In this document: in pieces, positions 34,935 through 46,004 of the stretch
Position numbering within the stretch: position 1 is the stretch's first letter
Layout of the letters: every line of letters starts with the position of its first letter
DNA from: Rehmannia glutinosa
Taxonomy: Eukaryota; Streptophyta; Magnoliopsida; Lamiales; Orobanchaceae
NCBI GenBank assembly: GCA_016081115.2
Contig: CM071933.1
Location: 58,542,660 to 58,606,659 of the forward strand
DNA: 64,000 nucleotides
Direction: 5' to 3'
Notes under the pieces: model-generated
What the model was told of the DNA's origin: nothing
The model's input: the letters and a program-made list of their open reading frames with translations, nothing else
Database searches by the model: none
Translations under genes and position numbers: made by a program

Positions 34935-35714
34935 TTGGAAATCACAGATGTTGCTTATGTCGAAGGCCTCAACTTAAACATGTTAAGCATCAGCCAACTC
35001 TGTGACAAAGGCTATAATGTAGGATTCAACATGGGAGTGTGCCAGATAAAGGATGCTGAATCAAATGAAATAGTGCTGCAAGGGTCAAGGCAAAAGAATA
35101 TGTATGTGGTAGATTGGTCTACTGCCATACCAAGCGCATGTCTGCTAGCAAAGAGCACTGCCGAATCAAGTTGGTTGTGGCACAAGAAGCTGAGTCACCT
35201 GAATTTCAAGACAATCAACAAGCTTGCAAGGAGTCATCTTGTAGAAGTATTGCCAGACTCAGTGTACAAGAAATAAAGTGTATGTGATGCATGTCAGATG
35301 GGAAAGCAAATCAAATCTTCATTCAAGGATAAGCCAAGTCCTTCTTCAACAAGGATATTACATCTATTACATATGGATTTATTTGGTCTAGTTGAGCCAG
35401 CTAGCATAAGTGGAAAGAAATACACCCTGGTAGTGGTGGATGATTATTTAAGATATACATGGACAATCTTCATGTGTAAAAAGAAGGAAACTTTGCAGAA
35501 GTTACCTCAGCTGATAAAAAGATTTCAAAATGAGAATAGCCAAACCACCATAAAAATAAGATCTGACAGGGGAACTGAGTTTGTGAATGGGATAATAACT
35601 CAGTATTGTGTTGAAAATGGTGTTGTTCATGAATTGTCAGCTACAAGGACTCCACACTAGAATGGAGTAGCTGAAAGAAGGAACAGAACTCTCAAGGAAG
35701 CTGCAAGGACCATG
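34935..35714 (+). pseudogene. pol: G3 integrase, C-terminus missing
   Basis: The zinc-binding part has SWLWHKKLSHLNFKTINKLA and CDACQMGKQ, with a TAA between them (35274). The core has LLHMDLFG, VVVDDYLRYTW, IRSDRGTEFVNG and, after a TAG, NGVAERRNRTLKEAA, so all three acidic residues of the D-D-E triad are visible. The frame is lost at 35715, directly after AARTM, where unrelated sequence begins. Both in-frame stops can be explained by a C-to-T change in Gln codons. Confidence 0.88.
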
Positions 35715-36205
35715 TCTAGGTTAATAGCATCTAGGTTAATAACTATGAAAAGACTCATAGCATCTAGGTTAATAACAAAAACCGGCTTAAAGCCTACAAT
35801 TTTGAAAATTCTGTAATGTCTAGAATACCTATGATTCCAGATCTGCAACTTGTTGAAGACCATAATTTGATTTGTTATCTCTGTCTTGGATCAAAAACTT
35901 GCTTGTTTGAATCGTCCACACAAGAAAACACCGCACCAAGACGATGATAAACCAAGCGCCGCACCAGACGGCAAAATCAAAAACAACAAAAACAAACAAA
36001 CAATCCAGATCTATGTGGGAAACCACTTATTTAGTAAATAAATTGATAATAAGATGTAGGTGGGGTGATTTCCAGCCAAAAATGGCCAAAAATCACCCCT
36101 AAACAATGAGGAACAAGAAGAGAAACAACAGAGAGAAGGTTAGAGAGAAAAGGAGGCTAGGGTTTCCCCAGAGATAAGATTATTTTTACTTTTAGCACAT
36201 CATGA
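35715..36205. other. Unrelated segment replacing the integrase C-terminus and RT start
   Basis: About 490 bp with no similarity to copia pol. It opens with three copies of TCTAGGTTAATA (35717-35775) and holds a 10 bp perfect inverted repeat, GGGGTGATTT (36062-36071) with AAATCACCCC (36090-36099). On the minus strand, CT-rich and AAACCCTAGCC-like text near 36130-36170 resembles a plant 5' leader. Origin unknown. Confidence 0.6.
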
Positions 36206-36209
36206 AGCT

Positions 36210-37726
36210 ATGTTCACTTGTTTTATTTCCCAGATAGAGCATAAAGATGTGTCTCAAGTATTAAATGACACACATTGGATTCAGGCCATGCAAGAAGAGC
36301 TGAATCAGTTTGAAAGAAACAAAGTATGGGAATTAGTTCAAAGGCTAACCCATCAAAATGTTATTGGCACAAAATGGGTTTTAAGAAACAATATGAATGA
36401 GGAAGGATCTATTGTAAGAAACAAAGCAAGATTGGTAGCCATAGGGTATTGCCAAGAAGAATGTATAGATTTTGATGAAACCTTTGCTCCTGTTGCAAGG
36501 TTGGAAGCAATAAGGATGTTTCTTGCTTATGCTGCACATAAGAATTTCACTGTATATCAAATGGATGTGAAGAGTGCATTTTTAAATGGACTGTTAGAGG
36601 AAGAATTCTATGTTGAACAACCTCCAGGTTTTGAGGGAAAACTATTGGAGACAAGTTCTACCAGCTCAAGAAAGCATTGTATGGATTGAAACAAGCACCA
36701 AGAGCATGGTATGATACATTGTCTTAATTTCTAACGGACAATGGATTCACCAAAGGCAAAGTTGACAGAACACTCATCAGGATTCAAGATAGAGAGAGTA
36801 TACTGCTTGTTCAAATATATGTGGATGACATCATTTTTGGTTCCACAAATAAAGAGCTGTGTGACAAGTTCTCAAACCTCATGCAAGGCAAATTTGAGAT
36901 GAGCATGATGGGAGAGCTGACCTTCTTCCTAGGACTTCAAGTCAAACAATTGAGGGATGGAACCTTCATAAGCCAAACAAAATATACCAGAGATTTAATG
37001 AAGAAATTTGGTTTGGAAGAAAAGTCTTCTGTGAAGATTCCAATGATTACTTCAGTCAAGATGGACATAGATGCAGATGGCAAAGCTGTTGATCAAACTA
37101 GATATAGAGCCCTCATTGGATCTTTGCTCTATCTAACAGCAAGCAGGCCAGACATCACCTTTGCAGTAGGTGTATGTGCAAGATTTCAATCTGCACCAAA
37201 GGAGAGCCACATGACTGCAGCTAAGAGAATCCTAACATATTTGAAGGGATGTCAGGAAGTCGGCTTATGGTATCCAAAGGAAGGAGGACTCAAGCTGGTT
37301 GGTTACTCAGACTCAGACTATGGTGAATGTAGAATTGACAGGAAGAGTACTTCAGGTACATGTCAAATGCTTGGAAATAGATTAGTTTCTTGGTTCAGCA
37401 AGAAACAAAATTCAATAGCTACATCCACAGCTGAAGCAGAGTACATAGCTGCGGGCAGCTGTTGTGCCCAAGTCTTATGGATGAGACAACAGCTAAGAGA
37501 TTATGATGTTGAAGAAAGAGAGATTCCAATTATGTGTGATAACACTAGTGCTATTGCAATCAATCAAACTCCAGTGTTGCATTCAAGAACAAAACACATT
37601 GATGTCAGATATCATTTTATAAGAGATCAGGTTGAAAAGAAAAACATCACCTTGGAATACATCTCAACTGATAAGCAGTTAGCTGATATATTCATAAAGC
37701 CTTTATGTGAATCAAGATTTGAATAG
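36210..37726 (+). CDS. pol: G3 reverse transcriptase and RNase H (one frameshift)
   Basis: 36210-36689 has HWIQAMQEELNQFERNKVWE, GTKWVLRNNMNE, ARLVAIGYCQEECIDFDETF, PVARLEAIRMFLAYA and QMDVKSAFLNGLLEEEFYVE. A one-base frameshift near 36645 and a TAA near 36725 follow. The second part, in frame from about 36750 and open 36821-37726, has the catalytic IYVDDIIFGSTN, FFLGLQVKQ, YRALIGSLLYLTASRPDI and the RNase H motifs YSDSDYGECRIDRKSTSG, STAEAEYIAA and DNTSAI. Copia domain order places RNase H last, ending at 37726. The enzyme copies RNA into DNA and removes the template. The catalytic residues are intact; the frame is not. Confidence 0.92.
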
Positions 37727-38308
37727 CTCAAGAATGAGTTAGGGTTAATTGAGCTGAGTTAAGGAAACTCAGAAGACTCAATCAGCAGAGATAGAAGATG
37801 AGAAAATTGAAGAAGAGCAAGTTTCACATTTCCAAGTGAAAGCTTGATCAATCGGGAAGTCATTTATGTCGAGTTAGTCGACAATCGAGTTACTTCATGA
37901 GAAGAGAAAAGCAGAGTTGAGTCACTATGGATATAAACTGAATCATTTATGAGCTAAGTGACAAAAACGCAATCGTTTTAATTAAGCGGGAATGTTTTTA
38001 AGGATGACGTCAGTGTAATAATGACGGTCACAGTAAAAGCTGCACAATAAACCATATGATTGGATATAAATGCTGTTGCATTTAATGCAGGGAATTAAAT
38101 GCGGTTTTGAAGCTCAAATCTTAGCCGTTGATCTTGATAAAAAATTTCAAAATCCAAAAATCGTCCTTTCACGTTCCTTATATACGAAACCTCAGTTTTC
38201 TCTCTCCTCATGCGAACTATTCATCTCCAGCAAAGAAAGTGCATTCTCTCTGAAACTAGTTTTTTCAAGCAAGATTTCTCGTGTTTTAATCGGTAAATTC
38301 ATCTAAAA
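37727..38308 (+). promoter_or_regulatory. Non-coding leader with promoter-like signals before the 3' ORFs
   Basis: 580 bp between pol and the next ATG (38309). It contains a perfect TGACGTCA bZIP-type palindrome at 38005-38012, a CCTTATATACG TATA-like element at 38176-38186 and a CT-rich stretch. The ATG context is AAAAATGGC. TATA to ATG is about 125 bp. This looks like a complete plant promoter plus leader, suggesting a separate transcript for the downstream ORFs. Splicing from the LTR promoter is an alternative. Confidence 0.5.
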
Positions 38309-40530
38309 ATGGCCCCAACTCATGATTTCGTGAAGCTCTCAAAGCAAATCCACACTGGTGCTTCAGTGGATTTTGAAGGCATGATCAAACAGGGTGTGGA
38401 TGATGCCTTGGTTATGAAGATAGCTAAAAAATGGAGAAGTCCCGGTTGAAGGACTTTCTGGCGATGTAGTTCACACACACGTACCTTGAAGAGGTAGTTA
38501 TGTTCTATGTGAATGCAGAGGTGCAGGACGATGAAATCATGTCTTCCGTCCACAGCAAGGTCATTAAACTCACTACAAAAGACCTTGCTGAGCACTGCTT
38601 TTTGCCCACGGAAGGGTTGAAGGACATCGCTGAGAAGGATGTCGACTTAGATGTTGCTTGGAAAGAAGTTGCCAAGCCAGAATGTGCTACGAAGGTTGTG
38701 TATATAGCCAAGAAAGACTCTTTGAAGGATGACTACCATAAACTGATGGACGTCGTCTCAAAATGTGTGGACGTGAAGTTTGGAAGATTCAATCAGATGT
38801 CCAAGACTAAGCTGATCGTGATGGCTGCAATCATGCAAGAGAAGAAAGTCAACTGGGCTGAGTTTGTTTTCAGCCAAATTTGCCAGAATGTGCTGAACAG
38901 GACCTACAAGGAGGATGGGTCATTTGGATGTTCCTTGGGTTATGGCCTGGTAATTGGCCATCTGATGGAGGTGAAGGGTATTTCTCTCCACCATGGCAAG
39001 CCCTTTCATGTCAAAAAGAAAATGTTCAAGGTGAATCTTTCCGGAGCCCAGAAAAAGGCTCATGCCATAAAGGCTGATACCAGTGAGGGGGAATCAGCTG
39101 ATCCCGAAGACACAGCTGAGACCCCTCCACCCAAGAAGAAACCTGCAGTATCCAAGCCTGCCCCTGCCCCCGCAGCCAAAACAAAGAAAGCACCTACTCC
39201 TGCAGCTAAGTCCAAAGCTCCTGCCCACGCAGTCGAGCCCCCTGCCCCCACAGCCGAAGTAGAAGAGGAACCCCATATTCCCTCCCCTATCATGAAGAAG
39301 AGGATTGCCAAGTCAAGAAGGGCAGCTGCCTCTAAGAAAATAGCTGAGGCCCCCGTGTTTGAAGAATCTATGGAGGTGGAACCTGAGATCCCGATAGTTC
39401 GCACCAAAAGAAGACGGATGTACAGGCATTCCGAGCTTGAGAAGACAGCTGAATCCGGTACTCAGCCGGAGAAAGAAACTGAGACTACTGATGCTCAGGA
39501 AGAGCAGTCTCCTGAAGTTGTTGACAAGCCTGAGAAGACTGCTGATGTTGATCAGCAGAGATCCGTCAAAGACCCAGCTGTGCGGCAAACAGCTGTGGAA
39601 ATAGAAACAACTGAGACAATGGAACCTGTGCAAGAAAGGTTTGTCTCACCTCCTCGGATGGACACAGCTGAGTCTGAGAAGGAGCAACGCCTGTTAGCCC
39701 CCATCCAGGAGACAGGAGAAGAAGGTGATGATGATGATGATGACTTAATCATGTACTCTACCGTTTATCCTGACATTTAGAGAAGATTAAGAGAATGGAG
39801 GGCATGGAAGTTGGACCATTCAAGGTTGCAGTTCACTCGTCCTGAGTTCATCGAGGAGGAAAAAGAGCTTCTCCAATTCCTTAGTGTTACAGATGTCCCA
39901 TCTGCTCTAAATGAAGAAAATTGCTTGGACATCCTACGCATACTTAAGGAGGAAGAAAAAGAGAGAAATAAAGAGCAAGCTCGAGCCTTGGAGAAATCCA
40001 AGATGTGTGCTTTTATAGGGACACATGAGCACCTTCCTAGGTACACTAACAGTGATGAAGATATGGATCTGGCTGCTGCAGCAAAGAAGTCAGAGATGCA
40101 GCAGGCTTTGCAGGAATCCAGAGCCATGCACGAGCAAAGTTTACTAGAAGGTCTAGGAGAGTCCTCCCAAACTCTCCTTCAGATTGATCCATTGGGAGTG
40201 GCGCAGCAGATTGCAACAACCATAGCTTCCACCACGTCCCCCGTGCACTCACCTAATGGCTCGCAGGGAATTGGCAATGAAGCTGGGAATTCGGGTACCC
40301 AAGCCAAGCCAACCCCTGATGAAGGTGTTAACACACCTTCCCCTGCGGCTCAACACTCAAAGGGAACAAAAGCCGCGTCTCAGGAGCATAGTAACCCCAC
40401 TATCATTCACTCGGCTGGTATGCCAGCTGAGGAAACTCTCTCCACCACAGCTGGGTTGGAGGTTGATGTGGGAGACAAACTAATGCAGTTAGGAGGCGAA
40501 GTTGAGAAAACACAGCGCTCAAACAGTTAA
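38309..40530 (+). CDS. G3 3' ORF: putative plant transposon protein domain plus basic/acidic tail
   Basis: The ATG at 38309 opens MAPTHDFVKLSKQIHTGASV. One frame break follows near 38445, then the frame is open 38500-39780, a single in-frame TAG follows, and it continues 39811-40530. The N-terminal part (EEVVMFYVNAEV, KDLAEHCFLPTEGL, RFNQMSKTKLIVMAAIMQEK) resembles the 'putative plant transposon protein' domain (PF20167-like). A Pro/Ala/Lys-rich stretch comes next, then basic patches KKRIAKSRRAAASKK and RTKRRRMYR that look like nuclear signals, then an Asp run before the TAG. After the stop lies a charged helix (EEEKELLQFL... EEEKERNKEQ). No signal peptide or membrane helix is seen, so 'envelope-like' is not supported. 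Function unknown. Confidence 0.72.
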
Positions 40531-42034
40531 GTCTATTTCAGCTGAGATGTCAGCTGCATTGAAGGCCAACGACGCTGCTACCACAGCTGAGGCAAAAGAT
40601 GGTGAAGCCCTGGGAGTTAACACTCTGAGCTCTGAAAGTGCAATCCAAGGAGTTGAGACTCCGTTGGATGCCAATGTCCAAGACCCTAAGACAGTTGCGT
40701 CTATCGAATGGATAATTGAAGACCCTAAGACAGTTGAGACTGTCGAAGGGAATGTTGAAGGCCCTGCAGCAGTGGAGACTGTTGGGGGTATAGAAGGCCA
40801 AGGGAGGTTGAGACTTCCCTGGGTGAGGGTAAAGATGATCAGAACATTCCTCAGATTGAAGGCGTTGATGCAGAAAAAGAGATAAGCACTCTTCATGACT
40901 CCCAAGAGAATATAGATACATCATTTCTGGGACTGGAGGATGAAGCTGAGTCCATTCCACATGAAAATCCTACGACGGACACATCTGAGGATGTTCTCAA
41001 CTCTCAGAGCCAAGTTAGTGAGAAGACGGCTCCTATGAGATTTAATTTCAATGATAAGCCATCTCTTAAGGCCTCATTATCTTCCGAGGACACTGATGAT
41101 ATAGCTGAGGAACCGGTTATTCATTTAGCAGAAAACACTGAGATCGAAGAAGCTGTTAAGATAGCTGAGGCTCAGTCAGCTGAGCAAACACCAATCAATG
41201 CTCCAGCTGCGAAAGAGTCAGCTGCAGCAGTAATGACTCCTACAGCTCCATCACAAGCTCCCACAGATGTGACATCTGCCGATGACGCTGCCACAGCTGA
41301 GACACAGAGAGTTGATTCTACTCATCAAGAACAAGGGAAGGCTCCATAGGAAAAAGATTCGAGGATCCCATTTGTTCGAGATGATGTTTTTGAGGAAGAA
41401 TTTTTGTTCACCGTTGAATTTCCAGAATCAGAAGTTGAATCTGCCAGAGAATTAAGGAAATATACAGTGCGAGAAGAGCCCGTCATCCCCTCGGATAATT
41501 CCAATGGATTTTGATTTTAATGCAGAATGGCCAGCAGCCGAGTCAGCCTTAGCAGCTGAGTTCCGTAAAGCCTTCAAGACTATCTGTGAAGAAATTGAGA
41601 AGATGGAATGCCATCAAACATCTTTGGACCTCAGACTGGACAATCGTGATGCCACCATCACAGCTGACTTGAGAGGGATTGTAATGCGCATCAAGGAATA
41701 GGCTGCGCAGCAGACAGCTATGAGATCTGAGCAAGTCCGCCACTTCAAGGCCTTATTTGCGAAAATGCTATTGTGGAGTGCGGACAATTCCATGTACCAA
41801 CAACAGATGAAGGAGTATATTGCGAGGATTGACAAGTCCCACAAGTCGGATATGGAGCTGCTGCAGCACTTTCACAAGAATGAGATTGCTAGACTCGAGA
41901 ACAACATGAATGAGAAATTTAGTCTTCTCATGGTTGAAATGAAGATAGTAACAGCCGAGTCTAAGGCCACACGATCAGAATTTTGTAAGGCATATGATGC
42001 AGCAGACTCCAAGCACAACTCGAAGAACAGCTGA
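40502..42034 (+). pseudogene. G3 3' ORF continuation, Ala/Glu-rich and coiled-coil
   Basis: Continues the preceding ORF in alternating frames: 40502-40885, then 40810-41349 in another frame, then 41504-41701 and 41720-42034, which are one frame split by a TAG at 41699. The first half is low-complexity with repeated PKTV..VE and TAE words. The last half (AEFRKAFKTICEEIEKMECH, MYQQQMKEYIARIDKSHKSD, LEHFHKNEIARLENNMNEK-like) is a coiled coil. G1 carries a homologue at 30108-31157 on the minus strand, so this region belongs to the family and is not a one-off capture. Confidence 0.65.
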
Positions 42035-42970
42035 CTGGACTTTATCCTCAGCGGATTGTTCCCTGGGATACCTCTTTCTTTTGGTGATGATGCCAAAAAG
42101 GGGGGAGAGGAGTCCCTTAAGGGATTGAAGGATGAGAAAATAAAAAGAGGCAAAAAAGCTTAGAGGGAAAGAAGTTCGAAGGATATGAAGTTGATGTACA
42201 TTGAAACCCCACATCTAGGTCAAGTCACAGATGATATTCTTAGCAAGCTACCCTTGAACTTACCAATTGAAAAAGCTGCAGTGGCCATGAAAGATAAAAG
42301 AAAGGTCATCGTTTTGCATTTGATAAGGTAGGCGAGAAGCGCCAAAGACGAGTGGAAGAACTTATAAAACAGCATGGTGGTCTCCCAGTTGGATTAGACA
42401 ATGCCATGATAGAGCCCCCCAGATAAGTAATGTCGGATGCCGGATCTGAGCCCAGATCTATGGAAGAATTTCAAACTCTAGAAGTTGAATGCTATTTCGA
42501 AGGAATGACTTTGACTCAAGCCTGGGAGTTGTACTGGGAAAAAGGCTTGGAGGTGTGCAACACGGCTGAGAAGCAGCAGAGTTAGCAGTCATTCAGCTGG
42601 AAAATCCAAGGCCCCTGTGCAGTATTCTCTTAGAGGAAGAGGAGCAGAGTCGAAAAAGGGAAGACAAAGTGGCACTGGAAGAAGTTCTCAATCTCGGCCA
42701 AGGCCAAAAGATGTCACTTTTGTGGATCCTGAGAAAAGGGGAATCACATACTGGGCTGGGCATGACCATCTGGCGAATTTAGAAGTTGCGCGTAAAATTG
42801 AAGAAGCCAAGAAAAGGATGGCAGAAGAAAGCGCTAGAGCAACTCGCGAATGGGAAGAAAGGCAGCAAAGGGATGGCCCTGCAGCAAAGCGAGCATATGA
42901 GAAAAACAAAAGCGAAGAAGATGAGAAGAAGAGAAAAAGAGTTGATGATGAAGATCGCAAAAGAGCTTAA
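42035..42970 (+). pseudogene. G3 last ORF: highly basic Glu/Lys/Arg tail
   Basis: After a purine tract (42094-42109) a broken frame runs to 42600. It is then open 42617-42970: RGRGAESKKGRQSGTGRSSQ, VDPEKRGITYWAGHDHLANL, then a long helix of Glu/Lys/Arg ending RVDDEDRKRA. The same protein is encoded at 28520-28860 on the minus strand of G1. It resembles no family I know. The shared stretch VDP.K.GI.YWAG is the best conserved part. Confidence 0.6.
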
Positions 42971-43280
42971 GAAGAGAGAGAAAGGAAGCAGCAAAGGCGT
43001 TAAAGTGTGATGTGAACCCCTTCGTGTATTTTTGTGTAAATACATTTCATCTAAGTCTTCTGTAATAAGCTCTACAAATTTCCTTGTAGCTTAGCTTAGA
43101 TGCATTCTGTACTGATGTATATGTATAGAGCTTTGTATAGGAAAATCTCTGTAAACAGCTTTGTAAAGGACAAGAATGCTATGATCAATAAAATGATTCA
43201 TTCAAGCATACATTCTTCGTTACTGCACTGCTCGTATATCTTTTTGTTGTTTACTTATTTATTTAGGTTTTGGTATCATC

Positions 43281-43294
43281 AAAAAGGGGGAAAT
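43281..43294 (+). other. G3 polypurine tract
   Basis: AAAAAGGGGGAAAT directly before the TGTTAGG start of the 3' LTR. A second tract lies 1.2 kb upstream (42094-42109). G1 has both in mirror position, matching the Sirevirus multi-PPT habit. Confidence 0.88.
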
Positions 43295-44836
43295 TGTTAG
43301 GAAATTTATTTGATATATTTTGATGATACCATGAAAAACTTAAACTAGGAAGTTGGCACCCCATTTTCCTTGTAATCTGTATTGTAATAGATAGGACTGA
43401 AAAAAGCTGAGTCAAATCAGCTATGTCAAAGAATACAAGAAGTCAACTGCGGACTGTGTGAAGACTCTACTGTGTATCAGCTGAGTAAGGCCATGAAGGA
43501 AGACAAGGACTCGACTGAAGGACTAGACAGTTGAGGAACAACTATAAGAAGTGTCAGTCAAGTCAACTCAAGAAGCCAAGTCTACAAGTTGAAGTGACAG
43601 TTCAGTCAATCAAATGATTGGAGAAAACTCAAGTCACCTAGGGTAAAGGCAGAAGTCTAGTCAAGACAACTGACTTTAGATCCATTGATTAAAGTCAAGA
43701 ATATTACTTCATTTAGTAATATGACAAAGCTGCCAGGTCTAAAGTGTTTGTCCCTGAATTGTGCAAAAGAAATAAGCTAATGGGAAACACTGCACCTTGT
43801 GTCAGGCACCTGCAATCGCTGAAATGCCATTAATACGAGGAAATGTCAACATTGAGAACTGCAGACCAAGACAAGACAAGCCAACGAACACATAAGTGAC
43901 ATTTGAAATCAACCTATTGCTTCAACGGGCAAAATTTCAAATGTGCACTATAAAAGGCTGAGGAAGCTATTGAGAAGAGGTTACCTTGCATACCTGAGAA
44001 ATCAAGCAATATTCAAGCAATTAACCTGCAACACTCTAAAAGCTTATCAAGATAATCCTCAATCCTAAAACTCGAAGGAACTCGATCTAACACAGTTGTG
44101 AAGGAAAGACAACTTCAAATCTGTTGAAGAGGAAACTTTTGAAGAAACAAAAGGGGTCTACTTTCCAAGTCAGGATTGTAGAAAGGTTCAAGGTCGAACC
44201 ATTATCAAGTTTGTTGGAGGGCTTCGTGATCAAATCCAAGAACTTGAGAAGTGAGCTGAAGTAGCAAGGCAGCTGCCCTGTGAAGAAGCTGAGTCGCAAG
44301 AGAAGCCAACTGTGTGATCAAGGTTGTCTCCAGACTGTTCACCGCTTTGTAAAATGATCTGTTACATAGTGGATTCCTCCAGGAGTTGGAGAAGATAGGA
44401 TTAGAAGAATTACCCCATCTTCGAACCTCTATAAAATATTTGTGTCATTTACTTTCAGCAAACTTACTTTCTTGCATATTTACTTTATATCTGCTATTAG
44501 TATTATATTTGCTATCCCATTGATAAATAACCAAGTGCTAAAAATCAAGTGTTAAAAACAAGATTAAAACTAAACAAAGGGTGTTAAGTTTTCCGCTGTT
44601 AAAAACCAATCAGCCAAGTTAAGTATTTGGCTTGAGAAGCCGAGTTATACTGTCAACGGCTCTATTGAGTCTGTTGAGTGGGTAACTTAGCTGAAAAGCC
44701 AACTTAGATGTCCATCAAGGACACAACTGATTGAGTCAACTCTATTGAATAATTTTAAATGACTAAAATCAAAAATTTGGTAAGGTTTATTCAACCCCCC
44801 ATTCTAAACCTTACTTCACACCTCTTGGGACCTACA
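43295..44836 (+). repeat. G3 3' LTR, complete
   Basis: 1542 bp, TGTTAGGAAA to GGGACCTACA. It retains the 124-base start and the 296-base internal piece that the 5' LTR has lost, so it is the reference copy of the family here. Confidence 0.92.
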
Positions 44837-46004
44837 CTTTCAAACCCTTGGACTTGATCACTTAGCCCTCCAACAGATTCAAAACACCAGTTCGATATGG
44901 AACCTCACTACTTCTCCTTCAATCTTGGAGAGTAGACCCCTTTGTTCTTGAAAATAATTTTTCTCTTCAACTGAGGAAGTAATCTTTCCTTCACTGAGTG
45001 TATTAGATTGATTTTCTTCGAAGTTAGGATTGAGGATTTCTTTGAAAAGCTTGAGAAACGTTTGCAGGTTATTGCCTGATTGCTTGTATGCTTGTTCGTA
45101 GATTGGGTTAACCTTCTCTCACTTGTTTCCTCAGCCTTTTATAGTGCACATTTGAAAATATGTCCATTGAAGAGATAGACATAATTTTCAAATCACACTC
45201 GTAGGTTGTTGGCTTGTCTTGTCTTGTAGCATTGATGTAGATCATACCATGAATTAATTGCTCTGCAGCCTTTCCTTAATCTCTGCAGGGTTTCAGGTAC
45301 ATCTCATTGGTTCCTTGCTTTTTGCACTCTTTTAGCAAAACAGCTTTATTGCTGGCAGCCTGACAATAGAGTTGTCAAAGTGTCCGGCTCGGGCCAGCCC
45401 GGTGCTGACCCATCGGGCCAGAGGGGGGAATCGGGTCGGCCGGGCCAACCCAGAATTTCTTCGGGCTGCTATTTTGGGGAACCCAGCCCAGCCCATGTGT
45501 TAAAAAATATACTAAAATTGCTTCAGGCCAATCGGGTCGGACCAAATAGGCCCGGATCTTTTCGGGCCTACAAAATCGTAGCCCAACACAGCCTAATTAC
45601 CGGGCCATTTTTGACAGCTCTACCTGACACATGCCTATTTCCAACAAAATCTTGACTTATCTTGACAACGGATCTCTTTCAGCTTTCTTCAAGTCTTGTC
45701 TGCTGCATACCCCTTTGACATTCGATTCCAATCATTTTGGAATGACTTAGCTGTCAGTCAGCTGACTGAGATGGCTTTTCTACAACTTGACTGGGTCTTC
45801 TCTTCACTTCACTCAGCTAACACACAGATGGGTCTTCACTTCAATCTTCAGTCGAGTCTTGTAATCTTCAACTTAGCTGACTTCAACTCACTCAGCTTAT
45901 ACGGCTGTCTATTTCAAGTTGAATTACATAGAAAATAGGGTGTCAACTTCCTAATCTAAGTTTTACATGGTATCATCAAAATCTATACATAAATTTTCCC
46001 AACA
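44837..46004 (-). repeat. G1 5' LTR remnant (split by a MITE)
   Basis: Minus-strand LTR that starts at the position equivalent to 25779 and continues to the outer end CCCAACA. It is interrupted by 45367-45630. The missing first 580 bp were lost in the event that also removed the G1 interior and the G3 start. Confidence 0.85.
45367..45622. mobile_element. H1: hAT-type MITE, 256 bp
   Basis: Terminal inverted repeats TAGAGTTGTCAAA and TTTGACAGCTCTA (one mismatch), flanked by CCTGACAA and CCTGACAC, an 8 bp duplication with one change. The left G1 LTR shows the empty site (TCTGACACATG at about 26287). The interior is rich in GGGCC/GGCCC words and has no ORF. TIR and duplication size fit non-autonomous hAT elements. 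Confidence 0.85.

Larger units (their letters stand above)
31158..44836 (+). mobile_element. G3: Sirevirus-like Ty1/copia element with a long 3' ORF region
   Basis: Plus-strand element of the same family as G1. The 5' LTR is truncated by about 124 bases; the 3' LTR is complete (43295-44836). Order: primer site, gag with zinc knuckle, protease, integrase, RT, RNase H, then 4.7 kb of additional ORFs before the purine tract. It lies in the right LTR of G1: the bases after 44836 (CTTTCAAACCC) match internal G1 LTR sequence at 25779. The left target duplication is lost in the deletion joint. Confidence 0.9.
25199..46004 (-). mobile_element. G1: minus-strand Sirevirus-like element, invaded by siblings
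   Basis: Outer ends TGTAGG (25199) and CCCAACA (46004) are flanked by identical AATTA at 25194-25198 and 46005-46009. That proves the two distant half-LTRs belong to one insertion. In minus orientation, the left LTR (25199-28248 with G2 inside) is the 3' LTR; it is followed by a purine tract and the 3' ORF region (28263-31157). Gag, pol and about 580 bp of the right LTR are missing, replaced by G3 at a deletion joint near 31157. The right LTR continues at 44837-46004. Confidence 0.87.

Noticed and set aside
39060..39407. Minus-strand Gly/Ala/Ser ORFs opposite the G3 3' ORF
   Set aside because: Antisense shadow of a Pro/Ala/Lys-rich coding stretch.
38309..40530. Envelope glycoprotein
   Set aside because: No signal peptide, membrane helix or Cys pattern; the content is basic, acidic and coiled-coil.
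25199..46004. Two unrelated solo LTRs at 25199 and 44837
   Set aside because: The identical AATTA on both outer sides shows they are the two LTRs of one insertion.
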